Shown here: piece after piece, positions 46,226-58,799 of the stretch | How positions within the stretch are numbered: the first letter of the stretch is position 1 | Layout: each line of letters starts with the position of its first letter | Origin: Acanthacorydalis orientalis | Lineage: Eukaryota; Arthropoda; Insecta; Megaloptera; Corydalidae | Reading direction: 5' to 3' | Length of the DNA: 64,000 nt | Assembly: GCA_034766995.1 (NCBI GenBank) | Contig: CM068325.1 | Coordinates: 895,995-959,994 of the forward strand | Made by a program: the position numbers and the translations under genes | The notes under the pieces: model-generated | Told to the model about the DNA's origin: nothing | The model's input: the letters and a program-made list of their open reading frames with translations, nothing else | Databases searched by the model: none

Positions 46226-46941
46226 CTAAAATATACATGCATTATATTATACAATATTGTACTATTTTGAATCACTAAATTAACTTATACCACCAGTGTT
46301 TCTATTCAAAATAATAACAGACACAGTGCAGATGGTGGCTACAATTTGAATGATTAATATTATAATTTATTTTGCCGGTCGAAGTGGGTTCCTCCTCGTG
46401 GTGACCGGGGGATCCAGTGTTTGTCGTGTAGTATGTTATTTTGAGCCTTTTCTTTTCTGTTTACCTTTTCTTTTTTTTTTCTTCTTTTCTGGGTTGTGTA
46501 TAGGTGGCCTGTGTCCTCCACTAAGTGGGCACTTTTGCTCTTTGTAACATGCTGACTCTCACTGGATGCGGAACGCCCACCCATGTGTTTGCCGTGCATG
46601 GAGACCTGTGTCGTTGGAAACGGGGATCCTGAAAGTTGAGGGAGCTCGTCTTTTTCGGATACTTATATTCGTGCCCCAATACACTTTTTTGGCCCTTGCT
46701 TCAGCTAAACAGGCGGCCCGGGGCTAACCCACCCCGGGTCAATCGGCTTCCGGTGCTCCTTATGAGACTGATTGGGTGACGGACCCGGACTGCAGGGACG
46801 CGTTTGGCTCGTTTTCCTTGTTTTTTGGGTCCTATATCATCTGGACAACCCTGGCGTCCGCACCGGTTTGCGGATACGGCGTCCCCTTGTTGGGCTCCGT
46901 GGTGGGTGGGGACCCAGGTGACGAAATTTTAAAATTTTCCC

Positions 46942-48189
46942 ATGGAAAAACAAACAATCACACCCCCTCCCTCTGGGGTAAAGAGGAGACGACCCGTTTA
47001 TAAGGGTCGTTTGAGCTTGACCAAGGGGAGGGAGGAGCTTGCTCCCCGGTTCCTGGTCATCTCCAGAAAGGAGGGAGACTTTTCGAAAGTTTCTCCCTTC
47101 TTAATACAAAGAGTTATCTATGGACAAATAGGCACGGTTAAATCAACCAAAAAACTAAGAGATGGGACATTACTAGTTGAATCTGTCAGCAATTCACAAT
47201 CCAACAAACTGCTACAGATGACTAAGTTCTTTGAATACGAGATAGTTGTAACTCCGCACAAGACCCTTAATTCGAGCAAAGGGGTTATCTCGTGCTTCGA
47301 TCTTCTCAACTGTACCATCGAGGAGATCAAAGAGAATTTGGCAAGTCAAGGTGTCGAGGACGTATCCCGCATCTTGACACGAAGAGATGGCGAACTAAAA
47401 CCAACATCGTCCATCATATTAACGTTCAACACGCCATTTCTCCCTCCGAGCATCGACGCAGGAATTCATCCATTGAGAGTTCGGCCTTACATCCCGAACC
47501 CGATGAGATGTTTCCATTGTCAGAAATTCGGTCATATTTCTGACCGATGCACTGCAAAGACATCTATTTGCGCTTGTGGCAAACCAGTTCACTTGGGTTC
47601 CATCTGTAAGGAACCCATGTCCTGTGTGAACTGCGACGGGAGCCATTCAGCTCGCTTCCGCGACTGCCCTAAATATAAGGAGGAACGTGCGATTCAAGAG
47701 ATAAAAACCATTCAAAGGATCTCGATCGCTGAAGCTAGGAAAATCTATATTCAAAGAACTCCAGTCGCGCTTCAGACATCTTTTGCTCGCGTTGTATCGA
47801 AACAACGCCAAACAACGAGCACCTCAACGCAGACATCGGACATGAGTACGCAGACTGCCGCGACTCCAGCGCTCGCTGAAGCACCACCGGCAGTGCCCAT
47901 TACCGTGTCTGTCGTGAAGAAACCGTCCGTCGTCAAAGAATCAACAGTAAAAACTTCAGAAGAAAAAATTGAAAAACCGAGGGAGTCAGTCCTAAAGACT
48001 CCCAAAACTCTCCATCCTACCCCCAATCTGGCTGCAATTGATCCAGATAAAAAAAGAGAAGGCTCCTCTGAGAGCCACAAATCTGGTCTATCGCTTTCCG
48101 CATCCACGATGGAAACATCTGGATCCGAAAGCGATAAAAAGAATACTCAGACCAAAAGACGACGAGATAAGGTTCGTTTGAAGCGATGA
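46942..48189 (+). CDS. Non-LTR ORF1 (Gag-like, three zinc knuckles), 415 aa
   Basis: An intact frame encodes an RNA-binding nucleocapsid-like protein that coats the element RNA. From residue 190 there are three Cys/His knuckles: CX2CX4HX4C (CFHCQKFGHISDRC), a shorter CACGKPVHLGSIC, and CX2CX3HX6C (CVNCDGSHSARFRDC). The N-terminal part is a compact region typical of such proteins, and the C-terminal third is Ser/Thr/Lys-rich and low in complexity. The ATG at 46942 follows a long non-coding leader. The stop overlaps the ORF2 start as ATGA. Confidence 0.85.
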   Translation: MEKQTITPPPSGVKRRRPVYKGRLSLTKGREELAPRFLVISRKEGDFSKVSPFLIQRVIYGQIGTVKSTKKLRDGTLLVESVSNSQSNKLLQMTKFFEYEIVVTPHKTLNSSKGVISCFDLLNCTIEEIKENLASQGVEDVSRILTRRDGELKPTSSIILTFNTPFLPPSIDAGIHPLRVRPYIPNPMRCFHCQKFGHISDRCTAKTSICACGKPVHLGSICKEPMSCVNCDGSHSARFRDCPKYKEERAIQEIKTIQRISIAEARKIYIQRTPVALQTSFARVVSKQRQTTSTSTQTSDMSTQTAATPALAEAPPAVPITVSVVKKPSVVKESTVKTSEEKIEKPRESVLKTPKTLHPTPNLAAIDPDKKREGSSESHKSGLSLSASTMETSGSESDKKNTQTKRRRDKVRLKR

Positions 48190-51100
48190 ACCCGAAAATG
48201 AACACCTTGTTACAGTGGAATTGTAATGGTCTCACTACTCGCCTCGCGGAACTCCGAATGTTAATCTCTGACATCCATCCCGTGTGTGTCTGTCTTCAAG
48301 AGACACGTCTTAGAGACACCTCCTCCGTCACAATCCGTGGCTATAGCCCTTTTCGAAAGGACTATGTCACGGATGATCGACCTCGCGGCGGAGTCGCAAT
48401 ATTAGTCAGGGATGACACTTTCTGTGAAGAGGTTCCGCTGAATACAACTTTCCAAGTTGTAGCTGTACGTTTGGCCCTACCACTCAGAGTCACAATTGTC
48501 AGTTTCTATATTCCTCCGGACGAGATCATCACTGCTGATCAACTCAGAATGATCTCACGTCAACTTCCGTCTCCCTTTGTCCTCGTCGGCGACTTGAACT
48601 GCCACAATCCCTTGTGGGGTTCATTGACGACGAACCGAAGAGGTGTAGCCATCGAGGAATTCTGTGACACAGAATCTGTTGTTATTCTGAATACGGGAAA
48701 TAACACACACTTCAGCGCTGCATCAGGCACATTCAGTGCCATCGACATCAGCTTGTGCAGCGCTACTATTTCCCCGTATCTTGAGTGGAACGTACATGAG
48801 GATTTATGCGGTAGTGACCATTTTCCCATTATTGTGAATTTGCCTGTCCGGCAATCCCAGCAGCCGAGATGTCGCCGTTGGCGTCTCGCTAGGGCCGACT
48901 GGGAAGCATTCCGATCAGACGCACGAAGAAGACGTGGACTCCGTGGCAGAGGCTCTGACCTCGTCAATCGTCGAAGCCGCAGAGTTATCCATCCCAAAAA
49001 CGTCAGGCCGGCTACGACGACCATCAGTCCCTTGGTGGTCTGAGGACTGTCGCATCGTAATCCGCGACAGACGCCGTGCCCTCCGTAGATTCAACACTTC
49101 TCCTACGGATGAGAATCTGATCGAGTTTAAGCGTAAACGTGCCGTCGCACGTAAAACAATAATGGAGGCCAAGAAGTCTTCTTGGCAAAGATACGTCCCC
49201 ACTGTAACAAGTGCCACTCCGTCATCGGAGGTCTGGCAAAAAATAAGGAAAATTTCGGGTAAAAACGTCCCATCTCGTACAACAGGCATTTTCGTAAACG
49301 GTGATCTCGAGGTATCCCCTCTGCATATAGCTGAAGAACTAGCCGCAACTTTCCAGGCAGTCGCCAGTTCTGACAGCTATGACCTCCGCTTCTTGAAGCG
49401 GAAAACAGAACTGGAACGTCGGACAGCCATCGACTTCTCTGGTGGCATAAATGAAAAGTACAATGTCCGATTCAGCTATGCAGAATTGTTAAACTGTCTA
49501 AAAGAATGTAAAGATACCTCTCCTGGACCAGACACCGTTCCGTACGAAATGATCAGACGCCTGCCGTGCCTTTTTAAACAAAAAAATTTAGACCTGTACA
49601 ACAAGATTTGGACCGAGAATGTTTTTCCGGCCGAATGGCGAGAATCCATCGTCGTCCCGATTCCAAAACCAAACAAGGATCTTAGACATGCGTCGAGTTA
49701 TCGTCCCATCTCCTTAACTTGCTGTCTATGCAAGTTGCTCGAGCGCATGGTGAATCGGAGGCTTATGTGGTATCTGGAAGCAAATGATTTGTTGACTAAC
49801 GTGCAGTGTGGTTTCCGCCACAACCGTTCCGCGATCGACCACTTAGTCAACCTTGAAGCTGCAATATAAGACACCTACATCTCCAGGCAACACCTCATTG
49901 CTGTGTTCTTCGACCTGGAGAAAGCTTATGACACGAGATGGAAGTTCGTAATTTTGAAGACACTCCACGATTGGGGGTTGCGAGGTAACCTACCGCAGTT
50001 CGTGGAGAATTTCATGTTGGATCGAACGTTCAGAGTCCGTGTTGGTAGCACCTTCTCCTGCGCACACACCCAGGAGAACGGTGTCCCACAGGGCTCTGTA
50101 TTGAGTGTAACTCTGTTTGCAGTGGCGATTAATGGAATAGCACAGAACATCCGTGCACCCGTACAGGCTAGCCTGTATGTGGATGACCTGGCAATTTACT
50201 GCCGGTCCAGCTGCATTGTCAGAGCCGAGAGGCAGCTGCAGCTCTCCATCAACCGCCTTCTCTCTTGGACGACAGAGAACGGGTTCAGGTTTAGCACACA
50301 AAAGACCACGTGTGTGCATTTCCACAAGTTTCGCAGTCTTCAACCTGATCCGAATCTATTCCTTGGGGACACTCGCCTTGTTTTCAAGGAAACAGCCCGT
50401 TTCCTAGGGTTAACGTTCGATCAAAAATTGACATGGAAACAGCATCTCGCCGATTTGAAGGTCAAATGCAAGAAGGTCTTAAATATTATCAAAGTGCTCT
50501 CCAACAATAAATGGGGAGCAGAACGCACTGTCCTTCTCACTCTGTACAGGTCATTAATTAGATCGAAACTCGATTACGGGAGTATCGTCTATTCTTCTGC
50601 CCGGGATTCGTATATTTCTACGCTCGACAGCGTACATCACGCAGGGATCCGCCTGGCTACCGGTGCATTCCGCACCAGCCCGATCCCAAGCATCTGTGCT
50701 GAAGCTGGCGAACCACCTCTCAGCGTCCGCCGCCGGCAGCTCATCTTGAGCTACGTTGCCGGTATGAGCGGTAAGTGCCAACATATAAGCCACAGTGCCG
50801 TCTTCGATTGTCCCCGAAGACGTTTGTACGAATCCCGAATACGACCGACCAAGTCTCTTTGCCTCAGAGCAAAAGATATCCTTTCCGAATTGAGACTTGT
50901 TATCCCGAGAGTTTCAAATTTTAAACATTCTTTGTTACCATCTCCGTGGCTAGTTCCTCAGACGAGTTACCGTGACGATCTGACACTTCTCCACAAGTCA
51001 GACACCTGTCCAGGGGTGTACCAGCAATGCTTCTTTGAATTATACTCTATGTATCCCGGATACAAGCACATCTTCACTGATGGGTCCCGATCTGGGGACG

Positions 51101-51873
51101 CAGTGGGATGTGCGTTTGTATGTGAGAATGAGATACACGAGTGGCGACTGTCGCCGATAGCGAGCGTATTTACAGCGGAGCTCTACGCCATCTCTCGAGC
51201 TCTGCTTTTCGTCGCTTCTTCTGCTCACTCGAGGTACCTCATCTGTTCTGACTCACAATCTGCACTTTCTGCCATCCGCAGAATGTATCCGATGGATAAT
51301 CTCGTTCAAGAGATACACAAGTGCTTGACTGGTATCGTCTCGTGCGGTAAATCTATCGTCTTTTGCTGGGTGCCCGGCCACGCTGGCGTGGCAGGCAACG
51401 AGAGAGCCGATGCAGCGGCCCGTCACGCGTCCAATCTTGCCCTCACGGACGTTCCGGCTGTTCAAGTCAACGACTTGAAACAGCATTTCAAGCGTCATGT
51501 CGTCGACGCTTGGCAGCGGGACTGGGTGGCGGTAACCGCTAACAAGTTACGAAGCCTCAAGGACTCGGGACGTGTCTGGAAGACGTCCGTCCGACCGAAC
51601 CGAAGAGAACAAGTCGTTCTCACGAGGCTTCGCATAGGGCACACCAGACTAACTCACTCTTTTATCCTGAAAAAGGAGGGCCAGCCGATGTGTGACACGT
51701 GTGGCACCGCTCTGACGGTGTCACACCTTTTAACACGATGCGATCGTTATGCGAGGATTAGGAATAATCTGGGTTTGTCGGGGGACATCTCCATAATTTT
51801 AGGGGACGACAACGATGCCGCAGATCGCATTTTAACTTTCGTAAAGCAAACTGGACTTTTTAGCATGATTTAG
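48186..51873 (+). pseudogene. Non-LTR ORF2: endonuclease, reverse transcriptase, RNase H (two lesions)
   Basis: About 1,229 codons. Endonuclease motifs are CLQETR, GDLNCHNPLW and GSDHFPI (to about 48850). RT has FFDLEKAYD, PQGSVLSVTLF and YVDDLAIY (about 49900-50200). RNase H has TDGS, TAELYAI, SDSQSAL and NERADAAA (51075-51420), so its four acidic residues are present. A Cys-His segment near the end (CDTCGTALTVSHLLTRC) follows. The frame shifts near 48915 (first frame runs to 49043, correct frame from about 48920), and a TAA at 49867-49869 interrupts the same frame just before the FFDLEKAYD motif. It starts within the ORF1 stop (ATGA), suggesting coupled translation in active relatives. Confidence 0.85.
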
Positions 51874-52319
51874 TGTTCTTCCCAATCTTGATATATTTTA
51901 ACATGTTGTGTCGTCAAACATGTTAGGCCATTGGGCTTATTTTAAAGTGTTTTTTTACACAAAAAAAAAACTGTGAATCCTAATATCAGATCACAGTATT
52001 TTAAATGTCTTACCGCCATCAAGAGTTCATCTCTTTTATTATATTTATACATATTGTCGAATCAAGATTAGGTATTTATACAGTCCAGTTCATTCCATGT
52101 GTTTTGTTTTATCTTTATCTCTCATTGAGAGAAATATTGCTTTAATGAAATATTTTTAAGCGTTTGGCACACATACATTAGCGTTTCGAATTAAGGGGTG
52201 ATTCGAATGCAAGTGCGCAAACGGGGTGGGTTTTTAATTTATAATTTGTGTTCGGGCGCTAATGACCTCTGTTGTCGATGCACCCTTAACCCTTAACCCC
52301 CAATAATCAATCAATCATT

Positions 52320-53695
52320 CGATCTGCACCCTTTAGTCGATCGGGGGCTATTAATCATTCTAAGTAAGCTAATTTAGACGATTAGGTTGAGGCGTGTTAT
52401 TGTCTATTTACGATAGTTATAGATTTTTGTGGCCGTTTGAATAATATACATCATTTAGTATCACCGAAGTACTTTCGTGACTCGATCTGCATCCTTAATT
52501 AGTCGATTTGGTGATCCTAATCAGACCAGTTAATCTAATTTAGGCGAATACGATTAAACTATGACATGTTCTTGTCCATTTATGACCGAATTATAGACTT
52601 TTGTGGCCGTTCGAATAATGTAAAGCAGTTTGAATCAACAAAGTATATTTGTCTTCGTTTACACCCTGTATTACTCAATTTGGCTTTATTTATCAGATTA
52701 ATTAAGCTACTTTAAGCTATTACCAATAGACTGAGACCTGTTTCTGCACGTATATGACCGAATTGTTGATGTTTGTGGCCGTCTGAATAATATACAGCAA
52801 AGTAAATTCGTGGCGAGATCTGCACCTTCAATTAGTCGATTTTGTGATCTTAATCAGACCGGTTAATCTAATTTAGGTGAATACGATTAGAGTGAGGCAT
52901 GTTCTTGTCCATTTATGACCGAATTATAGATTGTTGTGGTCGTTCGAATAGTGTGCAGCAGTTTGAATCAACAAAGTACTGGCACACAAGTACTGGTACA
53001 AGGATTTGGCTTTATTTATCAGATTAATTTAGCTACTTTAAGCTATTACGAATAGACTGAGACCTGTTTCTGCACATATATGATCGAATTGTAGATTTTT
53101 GTGGTCGTCTGAATAATATACAGCAAAGTACATTCGTGGCGAGATCTGCACCCCCAATTAGTCGATTGGGGGGATTACTTAGCACACTAATTAAATTACT
53201 TAAGAGTGTTAGGCGCAGACTGAGTCCAATTTATGTCTAAATAAGACCGAATTATCTACATTAGAGACCGTATGAATAAAATACAACAGTTGGAATCAAC
53301 AGAATGCATTCTAGACTTTACCTACACGTTTAATTATTCGATTTGTCGCTAGTCAGCATTTAATTAAATTACTAAAGATTGTCGGGCCTTGACTGATACC
53401 TATTTCTGCTAATATACGATCGAATTATCGATATTTGTACCAGTCTGGTTAAAATCCAACAGTTAGAATCACCAACGTGATCTCGTGGCTCGACCTGCTC
53501 CCTCAATTAGTCGACTTGACACTGTTTATCCGTCTAATTAACCCAATTCAGACTATCGCGAGTAGACTGCGCCCTGTTCCTGACCGGATTATAGATGTGT
53601 GTGGCCGTTTGATTAATATACAGCAGTTAGAATCAACAAAAGTGTATTCGTGGCTCGATCCACACCCTTCAAAGTCAACCTTTCAATTTTCGGTG
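52320..53695. repeat. Diverged ~165-175-bp satellite (CGATCTGCACCC units)
   Basis: Landmarks GATCTGCAYCC..AATTAGTCGAT recur near 52322, 52484, 52665, 52820, 53142, 53325, 53488 and 53657, together with GACCGAATTATAGA and GTGGCCGTYTGAATAATATACA. Units are strongly diverged, so the array is old. A single further relic (CGGCTCGATCTGTGCCCC) lies at 54095. Confidence 0.8.
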
Positions 53696-53825
53696 GTTCT
53701 ATTTTTATTTTATTTACTCCTAGTTGTACTTATTTGTGTGATATAAGATATTCAGTGTAATGTTAAGAGTTCACTGTACTGAGTAGTTTACTGCACGCAG
53801 GTTTCGCTATATCGTGACTTTATTG

Positions 53826-53896
<71 letters not shown>

Positions 53897-54360
53897 ATGT
53901 ATGTATATGTATGTATATGTACTTGAAGAGTGAAGAATTCTCAAAATTTGTTTCATAATTAGCGAGCTCTCAAACGTAGCCTAGCACCCCATTTAAATCG
54001 AGGCACATTTCTTCCCATTTCGTCAGATATTATCATTTTTTATGACCGGCTGAATATCATAAAACACCTGTAATTTACAAAATATACAATTCCGGCTCGA
54101 TCTGTGCCCCTAATCCATTTAATTCATAATTTTATCCAATCGGCAAACTCTGGAATGTTTCTGAACACCTCCACCGCACATCCATGCACATTCTAGATTG
54201 TATTATTTGAAATGACATTGTGACAGTGGACCAAGTCATATATTTTGCTTAATTTCGTAACACCACTGGTTTACATATTCGACTTTTTTTAAAAAAAATT
54301 AAATCGAACGTATTCATCTTGCCAAATGAAATATATCGATATTTTAATACACTATTAAGA

Positions 54361-54393
<33 letters not shown>

Positions 54394-54764
54394 GCCTAAA
54401 GTTTTGCAAGTGAGGAAGTGAGGAAGTTAGTTTTCTCTCTGTCTATCTCAAAACGTGCATATTAGGTGTAATTTAAATTTGTATCCACATTTTGTGGTCG
54501 AACAATTTTTATTTCAAACTTTTATTTTGACAGATTTACTTTAAAGTATTTATTTTGTCAAATAAGTGTCTGTATTCATTGTTTGTTGTATCAATGAATT
54601 TTTTTTATAAAGAATTTTTATTTTTATACGTGGGTAAATTTCCAAGGCCAGGTTACACGGTGGTTATTGCTCGGGGGGTTATTGACTGAGTGTTAAGGTC
54701 CGGGAGGGTTTTGTCGAGGAGGGAACTGTCCTGTTATGATACATACACACACACACACACACGT

Positions 54765-54795
<31 letters not shown>
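53696..54795. other. AT-rich stretch with microsatellites, no gene seen
   Basis: (TA)n tracts lie at 53828-53925, 54366-54394 and 54767-54797. 54650-54755 (GGTTATTGACTGAGTGTTAAG region) resembles 58690-58770 and looks like a small dispersed repeat bounded by TA tracts. No coding frame persists. Confidence 0.6.
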
Positions 54796-54801
<6 letters not shown>

Positions 54802-54913
54802 CGTTAATTTAAACAGCTGAATAGATAACGGATATAAATTATATTTCACACAAAAACAATACAATTAACAGTATAAAAAAATGCTCGTCGTCATAATCGT
54901 CTTTGTCATTCGT

Positions 54914-56636
54914 CTAACTCCCGAATGCCAAGTGATCGGATGACGCTGTTCCGCTTCCGTCACTTTCCTCTCCTCTGCGCACTGTATCTTTCAACCCTAC
55001 ATTCGGCCTTTCCTGATGATCATCCGCCTCGGATGATACATCAGTATCCGACGTCGAGCTGATATCACCCCATAACTTCATGTTGTCTGCGCTGGTGGTC
55101 GTCTTCATGGGACCCTTATACAATAGCCCATCTACATAGTCCACATACTCTTGATTTTCTACGATCTTCATTACAGCTTTGAGTTTTTCGTCTTGTCGCT
55201 GTGCTGCTCTTAATCTAGCTATCAGTCCATCTTCGACGTTCATCACGATCGGGTTGCGGCTTAAGGCATCGGTGTGTGCGATTCGCGTTCCTGGTCGATG
55301 CTCAGTCATAGTCGAATTCGCTTAATAATAAAAGCCATCTTGCTACGCGCGCTGTCAAGTCTTCTTTAATCATAGTTAGTTGAAAAGCAATGCAGTCTGT
55401 GACTGTTTCAGATTTCATCCCTAAGAGATAAACACGAAATTTCTTCAGTGACTCAATCACCGCTAATATTTCTAGTTCGTAACTTGAGTAATTCTGTTCT
55501 GCACTGGTAGTTTTCCTAATAGTATAATATGCCGGATGTTACTTTTGATCAGGACCTCGATGCAACAGTATCGCACCGTATCAAAATTTGGAGGCATCAG
55601 TGTGCAGCTCATTTTCGACACTGTATTGGTAAATAGACAATACAGGTTTCTCAGTTAAAATTTCCTTCAGCGTCATGAAAGCGAATCTTTGTTCGTCGAT
55701 AATATAAACGTATTTTCTTTTCGCAATAGATCAATTAGTGGCGTCGCTATTGACGCATAACTTCGTATAAACTTCCTGAAGTACCCAGTCAATCCCAAAG
55801 TCTTTACACCTGTTTGATGTTTGCAGGTTCTGGAAGTTTTACCACGGCCATAGTCTTCAGGGGCGACGGCATTATTTCTCCACAGCTTACCCGACGACCT
55901 AGTTATTCAACTGTAGTTTTCAAAAATCGACATCTTTTCCATTCGAATCTTAGATTGTGATGCTCGGCTTGCCGCAGTACTAGTTCGAACCTCTGAATAG
56001 CCTCTTCTACATTCACAGCAGTGATTATAAAGTCGTCCATGTAAGTCAATACGATACCACTTCTAATTTCATTATAGAACACGGCGTTGATGTACCGCTG
56101 GAAGATTGCTGGCGAGTTGCAAGACCAAACGGCGACTTCAAAAATCCGTACCGGGATGTTGTTGTCACAAACGAAGTGTATTTTCTGCTATCTTCCGCTG
56201 TCGGGACATGGAAAAATCAGTTTCTCCAAGTCGAGCGTGTTAGAGAGATGTGCTCCTTGTAATTTGTTAATTTGGTCCTCTACTATGGATAAAGGAAATC
56301 TATACTTTATTATTTTCCGGTTTAGTCTCGGTAGTCAATACATAACCTCGTAGTGTCGTCTTTCTTCTTGACTATCGGACTCGCACAGTTCGAATTACTC
56401 GGCTGAATAATACCTTGTTTCAACCGCTCGTCGATATGCCTTTGCACCTCCTCCTGTTCCCAGTATGTCGACCGACGGGGATTTTCATCAACCGGAACGT
56501 CGTCTACAAGTAAGATTTTCGCCTCCACATTGGCCGTCTTTTCAGGTCTCTGTTGATAATTGTCGATAATTCGCTTTATCCCCTCTCTAACATCTTTACT
56601 AATTGACTCTCCGATGTCAATTTCATATCCGCTCAC
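54914..56636 (-). pseudogene. Gypsy pol: RT and RNase H, integrase deleted
   Basis: RT begins with RHIDERLKQGIIQPSNS and SPIVKKKDDTTRLCIDYRD; the catalytic YMDD is at 56032-56043. RNase H pieces include ELHTDASK and SSYELEILAVIESL. HRPGTRIAHTDALSRNP (about 55300) marks the end of RNase H. The frame then passes YVDYVDGLLYKG and jumps to an acidic C-terminal tail ending at 54914. The HHCC and DDE parts of the integrase, several hundred residues in relatives, are missing, which indicates an internal deletion near 55110. Confidence 0.7.
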
Positions 56637-56639
56637 TAT

Positions 56640-57180
56640 CAGAGCATGCGCTTCATCCTGCGCTTCAATTTTATTTTGGATTTGCTTCGTACCGTTAGTT
56701 ATCGTCAGGCGTACATTCTTTAAGAATTATCTACCGAGAACAACGGGCGGTCTAATCGTTTGGTCAAGTACAATACAGAATTGGGTAGTGTAATTCTCCG
56801 AATTAGCCGTGATCGTTGTCGTACATTTTTCTAATACATCGACTTCGTACCCCCTAATGCCGGTTAATTTTAAAATACCCTTACCCACATCGTACAATTT
56901 CAATTTAAAATATTCACTGACCAGAATCAAGTTGACACCGCAACCCGGATTCGATCATACCTTCTAATTCCACGACATCAATTTGTATACGCGTTGTCAT
57001 ATCACAAACGCTCTCCACGCTCGCCAATAATGCTTCACTCGGTCCTTGTTTCTTTCTCGACGTCCGTGGTGTACCGCCGGAACAATTTTTCGCCATATAT
57101 CCAAACCAACTACACTTAAAACATTTGATTTCCTTCCCTTTGTGTCTGTAGTCTTTGGACACGTACCCTTTGGCTCCACA
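56640..57180 (-). pseudogene. Gypsy nucleocapsid knuckle and protease (broken)
   Basis: The knuckle CFKCSWFGYMAKNC has Tyr where the family has His (CX2CX4YX4C). The protease follows with MIESG in place of the usual D-T/S-G, so the catalytic Asp is Glu, and a one-base frame change comes directly after it. A stop follows VVLGR at about 56727. Confidence 0.6.
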
Positions 57181-57213
57181 GTTGTGGCGTCAAGTATCCT
57201 TATTGCGTATAGA

Positions 57214-57945
57214 CTACTTATTTTCGAGGTCTTGGCGCTGTTTTTCCTGCGACATCGTGCATTCGTAATATTTAATTTTACTCAACAATACCTGCACGTC
57301 CTTGAAGCTTCCCAGCGCATAAATCTTGATTAATTCTCGGTCTCCAGGACCACCGATCATGTACTTTATGATTGTATTCGAACCGTTATTTTTGCTGCGA
57401 CTGGCTATCGCTACGATTCCATAAACAAAATCTTCTGTAGGTTCGTTTGGCTTCATCTGCCCACGGATCAGCGAACGTCAGAATCGTCGCACCGTACTGG
57501 AAATCCTCGTACTAGCTCCGATTTGAAACTTGTCCACGTAGAAGTTTTAGTGGTATCCCCTTCGAACCACATTTCGACAGCACCACGCAACATGCTAATG
57601 GCACGGTGTAGCACAGATCTTTCGTCCCAGCCATAAATGGATGCTATTTCTTCTACCCTCGCAATCCACTGTTCGGCTGTTAGCCCATCTGACAATGTCG
57701 GATCAAACTCTGGTATCGAACTCCGCGTTCCCTCTAAACTAGGTATTTACGATATAGCTGTATTATCAATGAGTCTTTGTTCTTCCGCTTGCAATGCTCG
57801 TTCGCGTTCTAAAAGTTCTCTTTCGCGTCTCAGTAAGTCACGCTCGCGGTTCGAAGATCTGTCAATCTTCCACACTGTATTGAGTCGACGAAGATGATGT
57901 TCTCACCCCAGTTAAATTCGTCAATATTTCCGTTCGATCAGCCAT
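57214..57945 (-). pseudogene. Gypsy gag (broken)
   Basis: It starts MADRTEILTNLTG, then after a stop and a frame change continues with an Arg/Glu-rich coiled stretch (RERDLLRRERELLERERAL) and, after another stop, the capsid core TAEQWIARVEEIASIYGWDE with MLRGAVEMWFEG. TAEQWI-RVEEI..YGW is characteristic of arthropod Ty3/Gypsy capsid proteins. The part from 57456 to 57214 (EDFVYGIVAIASRSKN) lies in a shifted frame. Confidence 0.7.
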
Positions 57946-58601
57946 TTTCTCGTTTTTACATGATTTATCAAAATTTCAACACTCTTCAATTGTTAATTTA
58001 ATGAAAACACCGTCAGGATTCTTTTATGTATATATATATATATATACATATTATTTCGTCACGCCGCACCGTATAGTTTATCGTCTTAAACACTTCTACA
58101 CGCGTTCTTTATAAAAATGATGTCTCAGTTGTGTTCGTGTACACACTTATTACTGAATGTTGTTTATCTTCATTGTTCGTCACACGCGTATTCTAAATAT
58201 TATTTTAATAATTCGTCACTCACGGAGATCGTCTAACGCACTATTCCGTGCTACGCCGTTTGTGAATGCGTCTTCGCGTCGTCTTTTTTACGTCTCACTT
58301 GCACCTTTCAAACTTGTATCACTCGGCTTGTATACTTAAATTGTTGCATTTTCGTATTGTTGAATTTTTGAATTGTTGAATTGAGTTCCACTTCTGATGA
58401 CTTATAGGGTCGTTAATTTAAACAACTGAATAGATAAAGGATTTAAATTATATTTCACACAAAAAAAATATAATTAATAGTATGCAAAAATGTTCATCGT
58501 CATAATCGTCTTCGTCATTCGTTTAACTCTCGAATTCCAAGTGATCGGATGACGCGGTTCTGCACTGTCACTTCCTTCTCCACTATCCACTGTGTTCTTC
58601 A

Positions 58602-58642
<41 letters not shown>

Positions 58643-58799
58643 TCCTGATAAATTTTTGTATGCTTACTTCTTAAAAAAATGACTGTTTTTTTACCCGGGG
58701 GTTATTGACGGGGTGTTATGTGCGGAACAGTTTTGTTCAGGGGGTAGTTGTCCTCTTAAGATATATATATATATATATGTATATATATAAATACGTATA

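Larger units (their letters stand above)
46321..52318 (+). mobile_element. Non-LTR retrotransposon, I/Jockey-like with RNase H, ~6 kb
   Basis: A ~620-bp 5' UTR precedes ORF1 (46942-48189) and ORF2 (48186-51873). The 3' UTR carries GCTAATGACCTCTGTTGTCG and ends in CCCAATAATCAATCAATCATT, a tail of AATC repeats, at about 52318. Three-knuckle ORF1, an APE-type endonuclease, RT and RNase H are the layout of the I group. The 5' boundary is approximate, and I could not settle a target-site duplication. A rearranged relative lies at 62170-62965. Two lesions in ORF2 mean this copy cannot make a full ORF2 protein. Confidence 0.85.
54796..58610 (-). mobile_element. Decayed Ty3/Gypsy retrotransposon without integrase
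   Basis: Read on the minus strand: terminal repeat (58610-58391), candidate primer-binding site starting TGG at 58390, a ~445-bp leader, gag from ATG at 57945, a zinc knuckle, protease, RT, RNase H, and a terminal repeat again (to 54796). The terminal segment GGGTCGTTAATTTAAACARC is present at 54798 and 58408. The upper repeat also contains the last codons of pol, so it is the end of a second, adjacent element sharing one LTR. Stops and frameshifts are frequent. The integrase is absent. Confidence 0.75.
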
